A stretch of 64,000 nucleotides of DNA. Origin: Daphnia pulex. Lineage: Eukaryota; Arthropoda; Branchiopoda; Diplostraca; Daphniidae. How positions within the stretch are numbered: position 1 is the first letter of the stretch; every line of letters begins with the position of its first letter. The notes below the pieces were generated by a model. The model was not told the DNA's origin, did not search any database, and worked only from the letters and a program-made list of their open reading frames with translations. Below, piece by piece: positions 36,101-49,100 of this stretch. A program made the position numbers and the translations under genes. Location of the stretch: contig NC_060023.1 of the NCBI RefSeq assembly GCF_021134715.1, positions 6,820,001-6,884,000 of the forward strand. Direction: 5' to 3'.

Positions 36101-39100
36101 TTCTTCTTTTCTTCTTTTCTTTTCTTGTTTTATTTCACCGCCGCATCTATTGTGTGTGTGTTGTGGTGGTTCTGCTGCTGCTGCTGCTCTTATATTATTC
36201 TTGTTTGTATATAACTGGCGTTATATAAGGGTCGGCAGTTCAATAGACTCCCCGAGTGGGTATTATTATTAGACCACGTTGGATGGCAAGCTGGAAATGG
36301 CAAGCGGAAAAGACACCTGTTCCGCCGAAACGGATGTTAATCGATCCGCCGCCCCCGTTCTTTTATATTTTTATATTTTTGTTAGGAATAACTCGTCAAT
36401 TTTTACAAGAATTTCATTTTCTCTTTTTTGGCTATAAAGTTACTAAAAATAACGGAGGGAGAAAGAAAAGGTGACGAAACGTTTCCTTGTCGTTGTGCAA
36501 TTATTGCTGACGCAATCCGCATATTTTTAGAGCAGCAGGAGGAGGTGCATGCCAGGAACTATATGGGAAATGTCTAGATTAGAAGATCGAAATTGGGTTC
36601 CCCCCCAAAAAAAGTTTACACCCCGCGGCTGTTCTTCTTCCATTCTTCATGTAAATTTGTATCGATTGAAATTCCTAATGGCCGTTCTCGCGGAGCGCGA
36701 TGAGAGGGAAAAAAAAGAACCAAAAAGTGAAAAAAAAAAATAAAATAAGAATTTTCAAACGTGCTGGCTCATTCCTAGTCTTATCTGAATTTTTACTCTC
36801 GTCGTCATCATCGCAAGCACACAGACAGAACAGTCAGAGTGAAACTATGAAAGGCATGTGTGTGTGTGTGTGCTGGCGGAGATGGGCGCCGACTATATTT
36901 ATACACGTTCCGGCGATGCGTGTATACTGCCGGCCCGACCCCGTTGAGACTAAGCGCATGCTGCTTCTGCTGCTCTTGCTGCTCGCTGCTGTTGTCTTCC
37001 GTCGCGCCTTTTTGCCGTTCCTATAAATATTTGAGTGGTTTTTCCGGAGATGTGAAGACTGTGAAACCAGCAGCAGCAGCAGTGAAAGTGTGAAACGGTA
37101 CGAACGGTATATAGACGTACGCCAGTTAGATTAGAGTCCCAGTCTAGATCTAGATTCTTTTTCATCCGCATTGTAGACAACGACAAAACAACAAAAGAAA
37201 GAGAAAACTTTCCTTTTGGGCGCCCCATCAATATTGATGTTAGATATAGAGTATACACCACGACCATTTCTACTCGAGGGTTTGAGCTGTATAACAGCAT
37301 AATACTTATCGCTAAATCATTCAAATCGCAGTCGCAAGTACTATATAGAGTTTCCCTATACAAACAATTGGCATGTTGGCGCTGCTCTGACCCGACCCCA
37401 ACCCGCCGGAATATTCTTGCGTAATGGGCTAAACTCGTTTCGACGGAACAATCGTCCGCGTTGCATCACCCACCCCTTCCCCCTCACCTCGACGTAGCTA
37501 TAGTAGTAGTATTGATTCTGACTTTTCAACCGTGAATTATAAATTGCAACTCCTAAGGTTTCCCCTCACCCCACAACCCTGTGGAAAGCCCAGGGACATG
37601 TTTTACGTCCAGGTATACACTACACTTATAGGATTTCCGTCTTAAAAATCAAATGCTAATGCCCCCCTGTGTCCGCGGTATAGATATATAAGGCGGCGCT
37701 TCCTATATATTTTAGACGCGCGTGTCTCTTTTTTCTTTTTGGCTATATCAACTGATATCATTTCCAGTTTGGATCTATACACACATATATGACACATAAG
37801 GCAATCTCACGGTATGTTAGTTTCTTTCTAGCTGTGCGATCGATCTTCTTCTTCTTTTTTGGCCGGCGACGTCGACCTCGAACCCGCACACACACGGCCG
37901 GGCTCTCTCTCTGCTGCTGTGTGTGGGTTTCATATTTCATCTTTTCGTCATCACTGTCATTCCTTTCTCTCTCTCTCTCTCTCAATCCGTATATACACTA
38001 TGTAAAAGATACGGCGGAAAAATAAGGAGAAGAAGAAGGTGGATGTGCGTGTAGCCCGCAGTTTTAATCCTTTAAGACCCCACGCTCGTATTTTGTACCT
38101 CGGCCAGAAAAGTGTTGGACAACTTTTCCATTTTCTTCTTTTTCTTCTTTTTCTTCTTGATTTATTTGTTTTTTATTTGTTTGTTTGTTTGTTTTGTTTG
38201 TTGTTTCAACCTTTTGGTCGGTGGTGGTGGTCTCTTTTCATCGAGTAATGAGACATCTATATAGCCCTTGGCAGTTGCAAGTGGCAACTTGCAAAAACTT
38301 GGTCGCGACGTGAGACCGGGCCGCGGCTATAATATAATATGCCCTGCCACCAATTTTCCGCCATCCTGCGTTCTTCACCGCTGGCGCGTATTTCTAGACT
38401 TAAAACAAACACGCTCTGACGCTCCTCCGCCCCGCCAGCAGGCCGTACGTCGTCCTTCTCTCTTTCTCTCTTTTTTATATTACTTGGGTTTGTGTGGAGT
38501 GTGTGTGTAGTAGTAGTAGAGACTAGCAATTTATTACTAGACTGTGGCGAGAAGGTGGAGCCATAAAAAAATACCCCAGCAAAGAAAAAGAGCTGGACCA
38601 CTTTTTATTTTTTGTTTTTATTATTTTCTCTACGCGCTGAGCAACGCACCAAAACACCGGGCCGAGAGAGAAAATTACTGGCCAGCAGTTGCGCTGCTGG
38701 TTAGTTTTTGGTGGTCGGCGGGCAGTAGCAGCAGATGAGATGCCCGGTCGAACATCACCGGGCGCTGTTCAATCAAATCGCTAGCTGTGCGCTGCGTTTG
38801 ACCAATTGGATTTAGAGACTATTTTATATCTATGCGAGTGGAAGAAGAATTCTTTTGCTATTTTCTATCCCTCGCTTTGCTGGATGTGTGTCCGCGATCG
38901 ATCGCCATAGTCCACCGGATGCTGCGGCACCTGCTTTTCATCAGCTGATGCCTTTATCGTCCTCCGCACAGCCGGCCAGCCGCCCGCTCGCTGGCTGCTG
39001 CGATCAAACAACGTGATTCCGATAGATTCGGTAGGACCGACGAGCTGCTGCGCGCCTTCATCCGGTTGTAAACGAATCTCTCCGGAAGGAATTCTCATAT

Positions 39101-39994
39101 TACAGTATACAAACCCACGCCTACCCCTCTCCCGGCCAACTAAATCTCTGTGCGTGTGTGTGTGGGTGATCTATTCACGCAAGTACTATACTACCACTCT
39201 GGATGATGGCTTTCCATCATCCGCAAACTGCTCAAGTCGAAATAGAAAAGAAAAACAGGAATAACTAAACCACGGCTGATGACCCGTGAAGAAAGAAAAA
39301 GAAAAAGGATTGACGCCCAGGAATTCTAGTCACGTTTTGGATGTTCCGCCTACTATATACATGAATAGAACCCACACAGACAACCATTGGCGGCTTATTG
39401 AAATTTTTGATCCCTGGGAAACAGCATGGGGGGTGAAAACGTACGGTACGTACGTCGCGCGCTCGATCAAATCATCCATTTGCGGATGTTGGTTGATTTT
39501 TCTTTTTTCTAAAAAAGTCAAACGTGTTGAAGTGACAGGCATCTTTAATATAATCCGGTGGGCGGAAAACTTGCGTGACACGTCAGTTGAGGGGGAGTTG
39601 GGTGGTGATGGTGATGGTGGGCGATAGAAAAGACGCCCTTCTAATGAAGTTATTCCCCAGTTGCTGTGCTGCTGCTGTGCTGGTGCCCACAGTATAGAAC
39701 ATTCCGGCGGGTATATGTATGTGTGTGCGGATTCATTAGTAATTTGTTTGCGCAACCGTGTAGAGGGAATTGTATATATAGAAGAAGAGCGCCAACCGGA
39801 TGTATATCAAAATGACTTCCGCATCTACATTTCTAAAGAGATAAATCGAATAGCGTCGAATAGAGACGGTCAAGTGCCGTAATACCTTTCTAGAGCGCCA
39901 TAAATTTGAAATGAATATTCTAAAGCCCGTCTAGACTGTAACTCTAACTCGTGATGTATCTCACAATTAATGTCTAATGTTTGATTGTTTGCAG
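33153..39994. other. Microsatellite-rich 5' flank or first intron of the SRCIN1-like gene
   Basis: Dense in simple repeats: (GA)n at 34341-34368, (TAG)n at 34966-34987, AGA/TCT runs near 35690 and 36012, (CTG)n near 36171, (CT)n at 37964-37982, TTTG runs near 38170. GC rises around 35040-35340, 35500-35800 and 38900-39060. A noncoding first exon and promoter for the downstream gene is expected somewhere here because that gene's first coding exon has a splice acceptor; I cannot place it. Open frames here are low-complexity and not supported as genes. Confidence 0.45.
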
Positions 39995-40117
39995 GGAGGG
40001 GGTGGCTATACTAGCTGCTGGGTGTGGCGCCCACTCTGTTGGACTTTGTTGTCGTCGGGGATCTAGAGAGACTCGACTATAGTCTAGTCTACTTGTCGTC
40101 GACTTCGCCGAAAGTGG
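39995..40117 (+). other. 5' UTR part of the SRCIN1-like gene, after a splice acceptor
   Basis: A good acceptor (TTGATTGTTTGCAG, ending 39994) precedes the start codon by 123 bases, and an in-frame TAG lies at 40085-40087. So the ATG at 40118 is the likely true start, with at least one upstream noncoding exon. Confidence 0.55.
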
Positions 40118-43100
40118 ATGACGACGATGCCAATGCTGTCGCACAGCAATTCACTAATGGACGACGATCCGGGGATGATGTCGGAAGCCGAAACCTCGGC
40201 GACGGGATTTCGGCGCGGCTCAAAGCAACGGGCCACACTGCCGGTGGTCCGCACGCCCTCCAAGACTCTCGAGCGCCCATTAGGTGAGACATTCAGACCC
40301 TCTACTCTTACACCACTACTGCTGGGCTAGACGCCCAAATTTTCCCCCTTTTTCTTTTATTATTTTGAAGTCAAGCTTCACCTATTACCTGAGGAGTTTC
40401 GTCGGTAGCCATGAATAAGGTCTCTCTCCATCCTCTTGAATGTGTGCACAAGAGAGAGGATCGAGAGCGGATCTAGAGCGTGAGAGAGAATTCGGCTGAG
40501 GGGTGCTCCTCCTTGTGCCTCACGGGAGTCACGACCAAAGGCTTACCTTAGTCAACTCTTAGACAGACACTACTAGATCTCCTTTCCTTGTATAGATCAT
40601 GTGTCAGGAGCCAGCTAGAGCTATGTAGGAGGGTTTATCGATTCACCATCATCCGGTGTCTGCCAGCGCATTTACAAGTTCTTTTCCATAGACTTTTATT
40701 TTATTTTATTTTTGAACCCACCCAAAATATTCGTCAGTTCCGTATTATACACGCACACCCATCTGTCTGAATTTAAAATAGAAAAAACTAACGGCTCTAT
40801 GCGTGTATAGCAGCACACTCTCTCTCTATTCTGATGCGGAAACAACCAACTTTGCTCGCAAAAGCTGTGCGCCAGTGCGTGCCGTGCGCGCTCGTTTTGT
40901 TTGAGTTTTTGTTGCAGATATGTCTAACTAAGTGGGCTAATAACATGATTCGCTGTACACGTATATACAGCCCCGCTGCTGTTATCTACACTTTGCGAGC
41001 CTTTTGTGTAACTTGAAACCACTCCATATCGATTCAGATATGTTACTATATGGATCGACCAGGCTATCATCTGTACATCGCTCAGCTGTTATAGACCTAT
41101 CAACCAAATTGATACTCTCTATATAATATCCAAGGAATGATACTCCTTATTAGACTCCATGACTCCATGACTATGTGTACTACTACATTAACTATCTGAT
41201 GGCATGTTGAGTGGATTGTCGTAAAACAAAAGGGAATTCAGATAATAGTAATAATCATACGATATCGTGGGTGTATAGGGGAAACACGCTTCCCCCCAAA
41301 AATGGTTTTTCCTTTCCCGCGCTCAATCAATTGGGGATTTGCTGCCTTTGGCATTTTCCCTTTTGGGCTAGGGGGTTTATTCGTTATAGTATAGTAGTAC
41401 TTTATCCCAACCAGAGCCCGCACCTTTTGTTTAGAAAATAAAGACAGATGCGGTTGTGTATTCAGATTCTTGCGCATTTCTATACTATAGACGCTGATTC
41501 TGTATATACCCGCGAGTTGCTCTTTCTTCACCGTATTATTTATAAAAATAAAGTTGCAAGCGGAATATTTGATTAGAAACGTCCATTAGGTAAATGTGCA
41601 TGTGTGTGTGTATTTTCTCCTTTCAAAATACAAACAAGTGGAATTATTTGAGCTAGCATATTCCGTGAAATGGTTGAAAAGTTGGGCGAGATGCGTAAAT
41701 GGCAGCCCCGTCAAACTGCCAGCCGCATTCGAAATCTTTTGAATTTGGCGGGTAATTCTTTAACTAGCGAATTTTTGATTTATAAGAAACGGGAATAATT
41801 GAACGACGAGAAACTGTATATATGGCGGCCTATTTATATACCGTTACTAGCCTATTTCCCAGTAAATGCCAGTGAATCAAGTCCGCTAGTTGATGAAATA
41901 ATGATGCGCTAACTAAAGCAATTAGACGAGTGCCAGCACGCAGCTATACGCAGTATATAGTAATAGATCCATCTTATATAACAATGCCATAGAGTACGAG
42001 TGCAGGTAACGTCGCTCTCACCTTCTATATATATTATATACTACATGTGATCGTGATGTTACTTCTTTTTTTCCTGGACACTCAATGCCGCCATTATACG
42101 ATGACTTATTTTTCCCAGGATTGGTTTTCTTACAATTCCGGCACGAGACGAAACGGGCCCTGCTGCCCAATGAAATCACGACGCTGGACACGGTCCGGGC
42201 TCTGTTCGTCCGCTCGTTCGCCCGCCAGCTGAGCATGGAGTATTTTGATTCCAACAACGTTCACATCTACATTCACGATCCTAATCAGGATATGTTTTAC
42301 GAGCTAGAAGATCTCAGGTAAGGAAAAACACTTCAAATCTATAAAAAACTCAATCATCAGCCCAAATTCTTTTGATTTTGATTTTGATTTTTGTTTGCGG
42401 GGGGACTTTGAAATATTTTTGGCCTTTGATCCTTTTATTGATTATACTGCGGTGGCGGCCTATGCCCTTTTACTTTATACTCTTAGTATAGTCAGTGAGT
42501 GGAGTGATTGATTCTGCATGCCGAATTGACTTTCGGAGGAGCGCGGGAGAAAAAGAGAAAAAGGAGAAAAATAAAATTCAAGAGAACTTTTTGCGCAGCA
42601 GTCGACTAATTATTCTGATTATTCCGTCAAAATTCGCTGTCGGTGAAGCAAAAGGGCGGCGGGCGTTCTCGTGAAGAGAAAAGATATATCCCACATTTGA
42701 CTTACAATCGATCTCCCCGCCAGCAGCAGTATGCAGCACGGAGGCTATAAGCAGTTCAGTTTCTGCGGCACCAAGACGATTATATACTTTCGGTTAACTG
42801 TAAACACGCTAAACTACACATCTCTACATTCCAGCTTATAGAAGATAGAATAGATGTTTATACTTGTTTGAATTTCGGTTAGACCGTGTGTGGGTTGAGG
42901 CCCATATATAGTTCATTTGCAATATGCTTGAGACAATTTTCGAGATGACACAATAATATATATGTATATACCGTATATATATTTCCTTGGCGGTTTTCGT
43001 ATACACACTTGTTTCCGGTTACCAAACACATTTTCCATCGAATTCTGACATCTTTTGTGTATAACGGTGGGTGAGCGTCTATATTATACTTTTCCGTGTA

Positions 43101-46100
43101 TATGATTCTCTACTTCCTTGGCCGATCGGATTTCTATGACGGAAGTCTTGGAAACGCACGGAAAACTTTTCCCTTTTTCCCTTTTCTTATTTTTACGAGG
43201 GATGATTGTGAATGTTCGTTATAACAACCCACCCCACAAAAAAAAAAAAAAGTTTTTTTCCGGCACTGCGCATCTTACCAAAAGTAGATGGAGAAACGGC
43301 AGAGAATTCAATCTCTCAGCCCGCTATATATATGCCCCCAAAAGTTAAGAAGAACATCGAAATCGAATTAAATGAGATGGCGAATACGTGGAGAAAAAAA
43401 AAAACTTTAATTTGAAATAATGTGCTGTGTAGCAAAGATTTGACGTTTTTTTTCTGGCTATTTAGTGAATGCAGAATTTTTCGAGTCGAAATAGAACAGA
43501 AGAAAAAAATCAATTCTAAATAGTATACATCAACTTTATTTCATCCGCTCCTCCCCTCCTCCCAAGAGAGGTAATACGACTAGCGTACCGTATAAAATAA
43601 CCGAAATAAGACACTTACGCGGAAGCCCCGAGTGGTTAAAGAAATATATATATAGAGAGAAAAATATTTGTGAAGCCCTTTTTGGGCTGGTGACGATGAG
43701 CCGTGCCAGTGAATTTACCTAGACATTTTGTATTACTACTTTGCTTTTTCTTTTTCTTCTTTCTGTTTTTAAAAGTATAGGGAGGAGGTCATTATCTATT
43801 CTCTTTTTGTAGACGACGTATAACTTTTTGACATGTTTGCTTTAGGCTGTTTGATATTCTGTCATTTTCTTACGAAAAAACTTTCGGTCAAATCAGGTAA
43901 AAATAGTCTGGGACAAGTGGAGGAAGACAAAAAGAAAAGTTTCCTTTTTTTTTAATTTCCAGGAATAAGCGATCAGACGTTTTTTTTTAATTTCCAGGAA
44001 TAAGCGATCAGACGTATAGTGCCGCATAAGCTAGATATTTGCATGGCCAACAGATATACTACTACTACGCCGTACACGCCGTATATATTGAATTACAAGT
44101 CTAAGTGGTTTCTCTCTCTCTTTCCTGTCGGGCTGTTCGGGTTCGTTTTTTTTAGTTAGTTAATACTTAAATAATGTAGTACCACGAGTCTCTCTTTTGC
44201 TCCGCTAGCCCTTCCGCGTTCTCCGTGTTGCAGGGGTTTAACACGAGTGAACTGGGGCGCGTTAGATGTTTCCCGAGTTTTCTCTTTTTTGGCTCTTGGC
44301 TCGGGGGTTTTCGCCTTTTTTCCTGGTGCATACATTTTTTAGCGCGTGTATAGCACACAGCCTGATGGACCAAAAGGCGTCCATAAAATACACTTAGCGT
44401 CTTGTCCGCTAAGCTATATAAGTCGCCCAGGAAATATATTAGTAGCAAAAGACAACCTTTCTTTATGTAGCATGTACAGCGCAGTCACCTGGGCGCCTTT
44501 TTTCTGTGTAGGTGAATCCCGACCCGTCCAACAATCTTTTGATCAATAAAATCGTGTGCGGAATAAATCAAGGAATCCCCTCGCATGTGTGAAATGAGAC
44601 AACGGTGGACAAGGCGATTTATATATTTGTCCAGGAAAGGAAATATTAACATACACAAAAAAAAGACACCAAGGGCTTCTTTTGAGCCCAATAATTCACA
44701 CCCGAAATACAACTACAAAGTATCTCCATACACTTGAAGGGTATGATGGCGCTGTTGCGTGCCACTAAGGATGACGTTGTATTCCGTCCGATTTTATTTT
44801 TCTTTCAACGTTGACTTTGATGGAGTTGTCAGTGGCGAAAAGATGATGTCGTTACATATTTCACGGTGGAGAATTGGGTCGGCAAATGACGGCCGTTGCA
44901 TCAAATCGATGATGTAACGGACGGAAGGTATATAGCTACATCAAATCCGCTTATTCTTTTTTGTTCTATGATCTATTTCGATTCAGGGATATACGGGACA
45001 GGTCGATCCTGCGTCTCTTCGAGACGGACGAGCTGAAGCAGCCGTTCAACTTCCAGTCGGCCTTGCCCATTTCGCTGTCGCAGTTGTCCTTTCTCGACGA
45101 CGGCGAGGCGCTGCTGGACGCCAACGACTTGGATCAGCCGCTGGATCGATGCAACCCGCGACTGATGATCAGCTCGCCGCTCTCATCGGGCACCTGGGAC
45201 GAGATGTCTTACTTCAGCGAACCTGAATTCGACTCCGACTATCGACCCCAACACGTTCACAAAGCCAAGGTTCTTATCCAGAGATTTGTCGACTCTTTTA
45301 TTCAGCCTTTTGTGTCTTTTGTGGCGTACGAGCCTGTAGCACTGACAATACAAACGATTGATCAAAATCAGACTAGGACGGCCAAACCCATGATGGGACT
45401 GGCCAACGGCCGCCAATCCATTCCGGTACCAGCAGCGCCTGTGAATCACGGCTCAACGGTGTCCCTCATCCAACCACCGCCCAACATGCCACCGAGAAAT
45501 CTTCAGGTATAGATAAAGTATCTCCATTTCTCTCAGGTGTCTACACGCAATCGTCGGTGGCAACAATGTGTGCAAGTATCTATACGTTGTGTTTCTTCTG
45601 AATTATTTCGCAGGGAAGATCTGCCTTACACCGGTCCTATTCCATTGCGGCGGAGCAGACGCCGTCGCCGCTCAGGATCGATCGCAACGCCATGTCACCT
45701 GGTGAGATTCTCATCTCTTTCTTATCTTTCAAAAATAAAATAAAACAAAACAAAATTATTCCAAATGATAGAAAATTCAAACGTCCCAATTTCAATTTAT
45801 ATTTCTCCCGGTACACAACTAAGATCTTTGAACCGTAACAAAACGGCGGATATAGTCTCTCACGACGATCTATCCGAATGTTTTTTTTTTGTTTTTAATA
45901 ATTGGAATCTTACCGCCCGTGATGATTCTCCTATTATGGTTGTATAATAATTTCCTTCAGACGCCGGACCGCTGTGTGTTAACGATGCGTGATATAGTTT
46001 GATGATATGACGAACGAAAAATAAGACGGGAGAGAGAGTTGAATACTAAGAAGTTTCTGAAAACACTTTGTTCTATATATACTTAATCCCCTTTTAATAA

Positions 46101-49100
46101 GTCGGGCTCATTACGTTAAGTGCCAAGACGTGGGAACTATATCTTTTTTAACTCTCAAGCTGCATGCTCAGCAGAATTGTACAAACTATATGTACAAAAC
46201 GTAACTAAACACACACAGACGCACAATTATCGGCGTGAGCTTTGCGAAACAAATGTTCCACAAGGTTTTGTCTTGTTTCTTGGTTTCTTCCTCGCATTTT
46301 CGTGAGTAAATGAAAGCTGCTGCTGCTCTCGGATTACAAACTTGTCCTTCCGTTTTTTCTGTGAATCCGACGATGATTGTCTTCTCCGACGTTGTCGTCC
46401 TTTGTTGTTTTCAGTTAAGAAAAATCCAACGAAGTAAAAGAAACGAGGAAAAAAAAAGCGATAGCGGCAATGCAGATCTATCTTTTGCGTGCGGGGTTAG
46501 TAGTAGTATTGTACCCGCTGCCACTGGAGTAAACCCTCTTGTGCTGCTGCTGCTGTCCAAACTGAGTCTGTGTGATGCCAACGCTCCCAGGTATTGACCC
46601 TTATATATGTGCGACTGGAAACGAGTGGGAGACGAGAGAGAGAGAGAGAGAGGAATAAAGCTTTGAAGTGTCCATTATTATCTACCTCACGAGTCGTCGC
46701 GACTCCTTTGCTTCAAGCACGGACTATATAATAGTCTTCTCGTCATAATATAACGAGGGCATGCAGAGATAGAGAGAGTCTTTGGGGGAGAAAAACATAA
46801 TAATAATAAAAACGTGTGCTAACTCGCGTATACCCGCAGAAAACCCCGTCCAATCAGATTTTCGGTCGAGTGTCGTGAAATGTTTCCTTTTTGCGTTGTT
46901 GTTGTTGTTGAGGAGGAGAACAGCTAGCAAACTCTTTGAGTTCGCAACCTGCTTATTTGACATGCTAGATAAGTATTCTATGCACGACTAACGAGATAAT
47001 AATTTTTGCAATTGCTTAAACTGGCAGGGAGGATAAAAATCTGACGGGGGGAAAAAAGTTGCCGGAAAAATCGTTAAAACTGTCTGTCAATTTTGGGCTA
47101 AAAAGTTATGAAAATTCAAAAAGTTGACGATAACTAATGAAAAATGCAATCGTGACTATGTATTATTTCAGAAGCCAGGATTTTTTAGACGTGGGCGTTC
47201 GTTTAGAAATAGAATGCGCAACATCTTCTGACAGAAAAAACTTAAAAAAAAAACTCTTTCTTTCTTTCTTTCTTTTTTTGTTTTTCCTTGTTTCCACCCA
47301 GTCAAAGTTGCCCGGGATTACGCAACTAGTGTTCCCAGCAGCGATCAATCGGCAAGATGGAACGAGCAGCAGCAGCACGGAGCCGAGGTAATCCACGGCT
47401 TTTTCCCGTGCTCGCAACAGGCGTTACCGCCTCAAGTGCCGCCGAGACCGCCTGAGCGCTCGTTTCACAATTACAGCAACTTATCGAACCTCAAACCCAG
47501 TTACGGAGCCTCATCCTCTTCACTGGCCATTGCAAGGTATTACACTCATTTGCATATATTCATCTACTTCATTAGAGTCTTCATGAACCAATGCAGCAGT
47601 TCCTATAGTTGATACATGTCTAATAATTCGAAACAAATGGATGATGCAGTATGATTATGTTTGTCGCTGAAAATCAGTTTACGTTAAAATCTTTTTGTCC
47701 TGTATACATTTTGGTTTTAGATAGAGGGGGAGGAAACAAAATGGATGTAACAGACAATCCTTTGATCTTTTCAATGTGAGTCTTGGACATTGGGTTGGTT
47801 TTGATGCAAAGTAACGCAGTGATGGCGATGTATAGTACCGCAAACTTATGTTATTTTGAAAGGGGAAAAGTCCGACCGATTGCTTTCTTGTAGGAGACGT
47901 GACCTTTTCGGGTAGAGAGCTTTGCATGGGTTTCGCCACAGCACTATATATATACTTTTACATATATATATACGCATCTATATGGCCACGGGAACATGAC
48001 AAGATACACTTTGAACGCACCAGCGCGCCAACGTAATATCGTTATGCCTGTTCAAAGTTCTGACAAAGGATCTTTGGGTATTATGTCTGTCACGATAACG
48101 AAGGTCTACAGCATCTCGAGAGAAGCTGCTGTCGTCTTGACACCGCGCGTCCGAAACTCCAAATGTAAGAGTTGACGATGCGTCGTCTTGCGTCGCGGTT
48201 CTCATCCACCAGCATGGATGAGATCAATAATTTTCAGGTCCGGCTTAAGCCGTGATGTCGTCTGTCTACCTATTCTATTCTCACGGCAGCAGCATAGTCT
48301 GTGTTCTGCTGAACTGCTGAGAGAGACCCAAAGAAACCTTTCTTCGGCTCTTGGGGCGCGCTAGGTAGAATTCGATTTTGAATAGCTGGAAATGAGATTA
48401 TTACGTCGATGCGCCTCTAGGAAAGAATTAGACTTGATATACCTTTTTTTTCTTCTATAATATCAAAGGGCTTAGTACCAGCAGAGTATTATTGGTAGTA
48501 GGTTCTAGGATTTGATGACAAATATCTTTTTTCTTTGGAATTCTATTAATGCCATTATGTCTATAGTTATTGTATGGGGTTATATCAGCTGGTAGATTTT
48601 CAGATCTGCGTGTGAAACCTTTTATCCTCTTTTATTTTAAATTCTAGAATTTCATTTAATGTGTGAGAAACTGCAAATGCTATTTTATCATGGGCACATG
48701 AGTAAATTCAAAATACCGCGCGCATTTTAATTTCAAAACATGAACCGATACGCTATATGTCCGATCGCCTATATGTCACTCTTAAAACTGCTGGGTTTAA
48801 AAATTAATTGAAAACAACGCTGTAGTTGCCAATGCCAAGTGGCAAACTTGCGAAAGAGGTTCAATAAATAACAAGCGACTTTTATTTGCACCGAAATAAC
48901 AGCAACGCAGTTATTGGTCCCGCGCTGAGCCGGTCGCCCGTGTTTGGCAACGGATTCAACGACCTTCGAAATTCGCAATCGTCAGTCTTCCAAAGCGGAA
49001 TAGCTGATCCAGCTTTAGTCGACGAACAGACCAGGTTTGTTTTCACATACATACCCGCAAACACAGCAATAATCTACAATTCCAATGTATAGAGGAGCTT

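Noticed and set aside
35064..36272. Several 70-97 codon frames
   Set aside because: Phe/Ser/Leu-rich translations of CT and TTC microsatellites.
47390..47422. 33-bp GT-AG stretch inside exon 5 of the scaffold gene
   Set aside because: Too short for a spliceosomal intron, and it is open in frame with its flanks.
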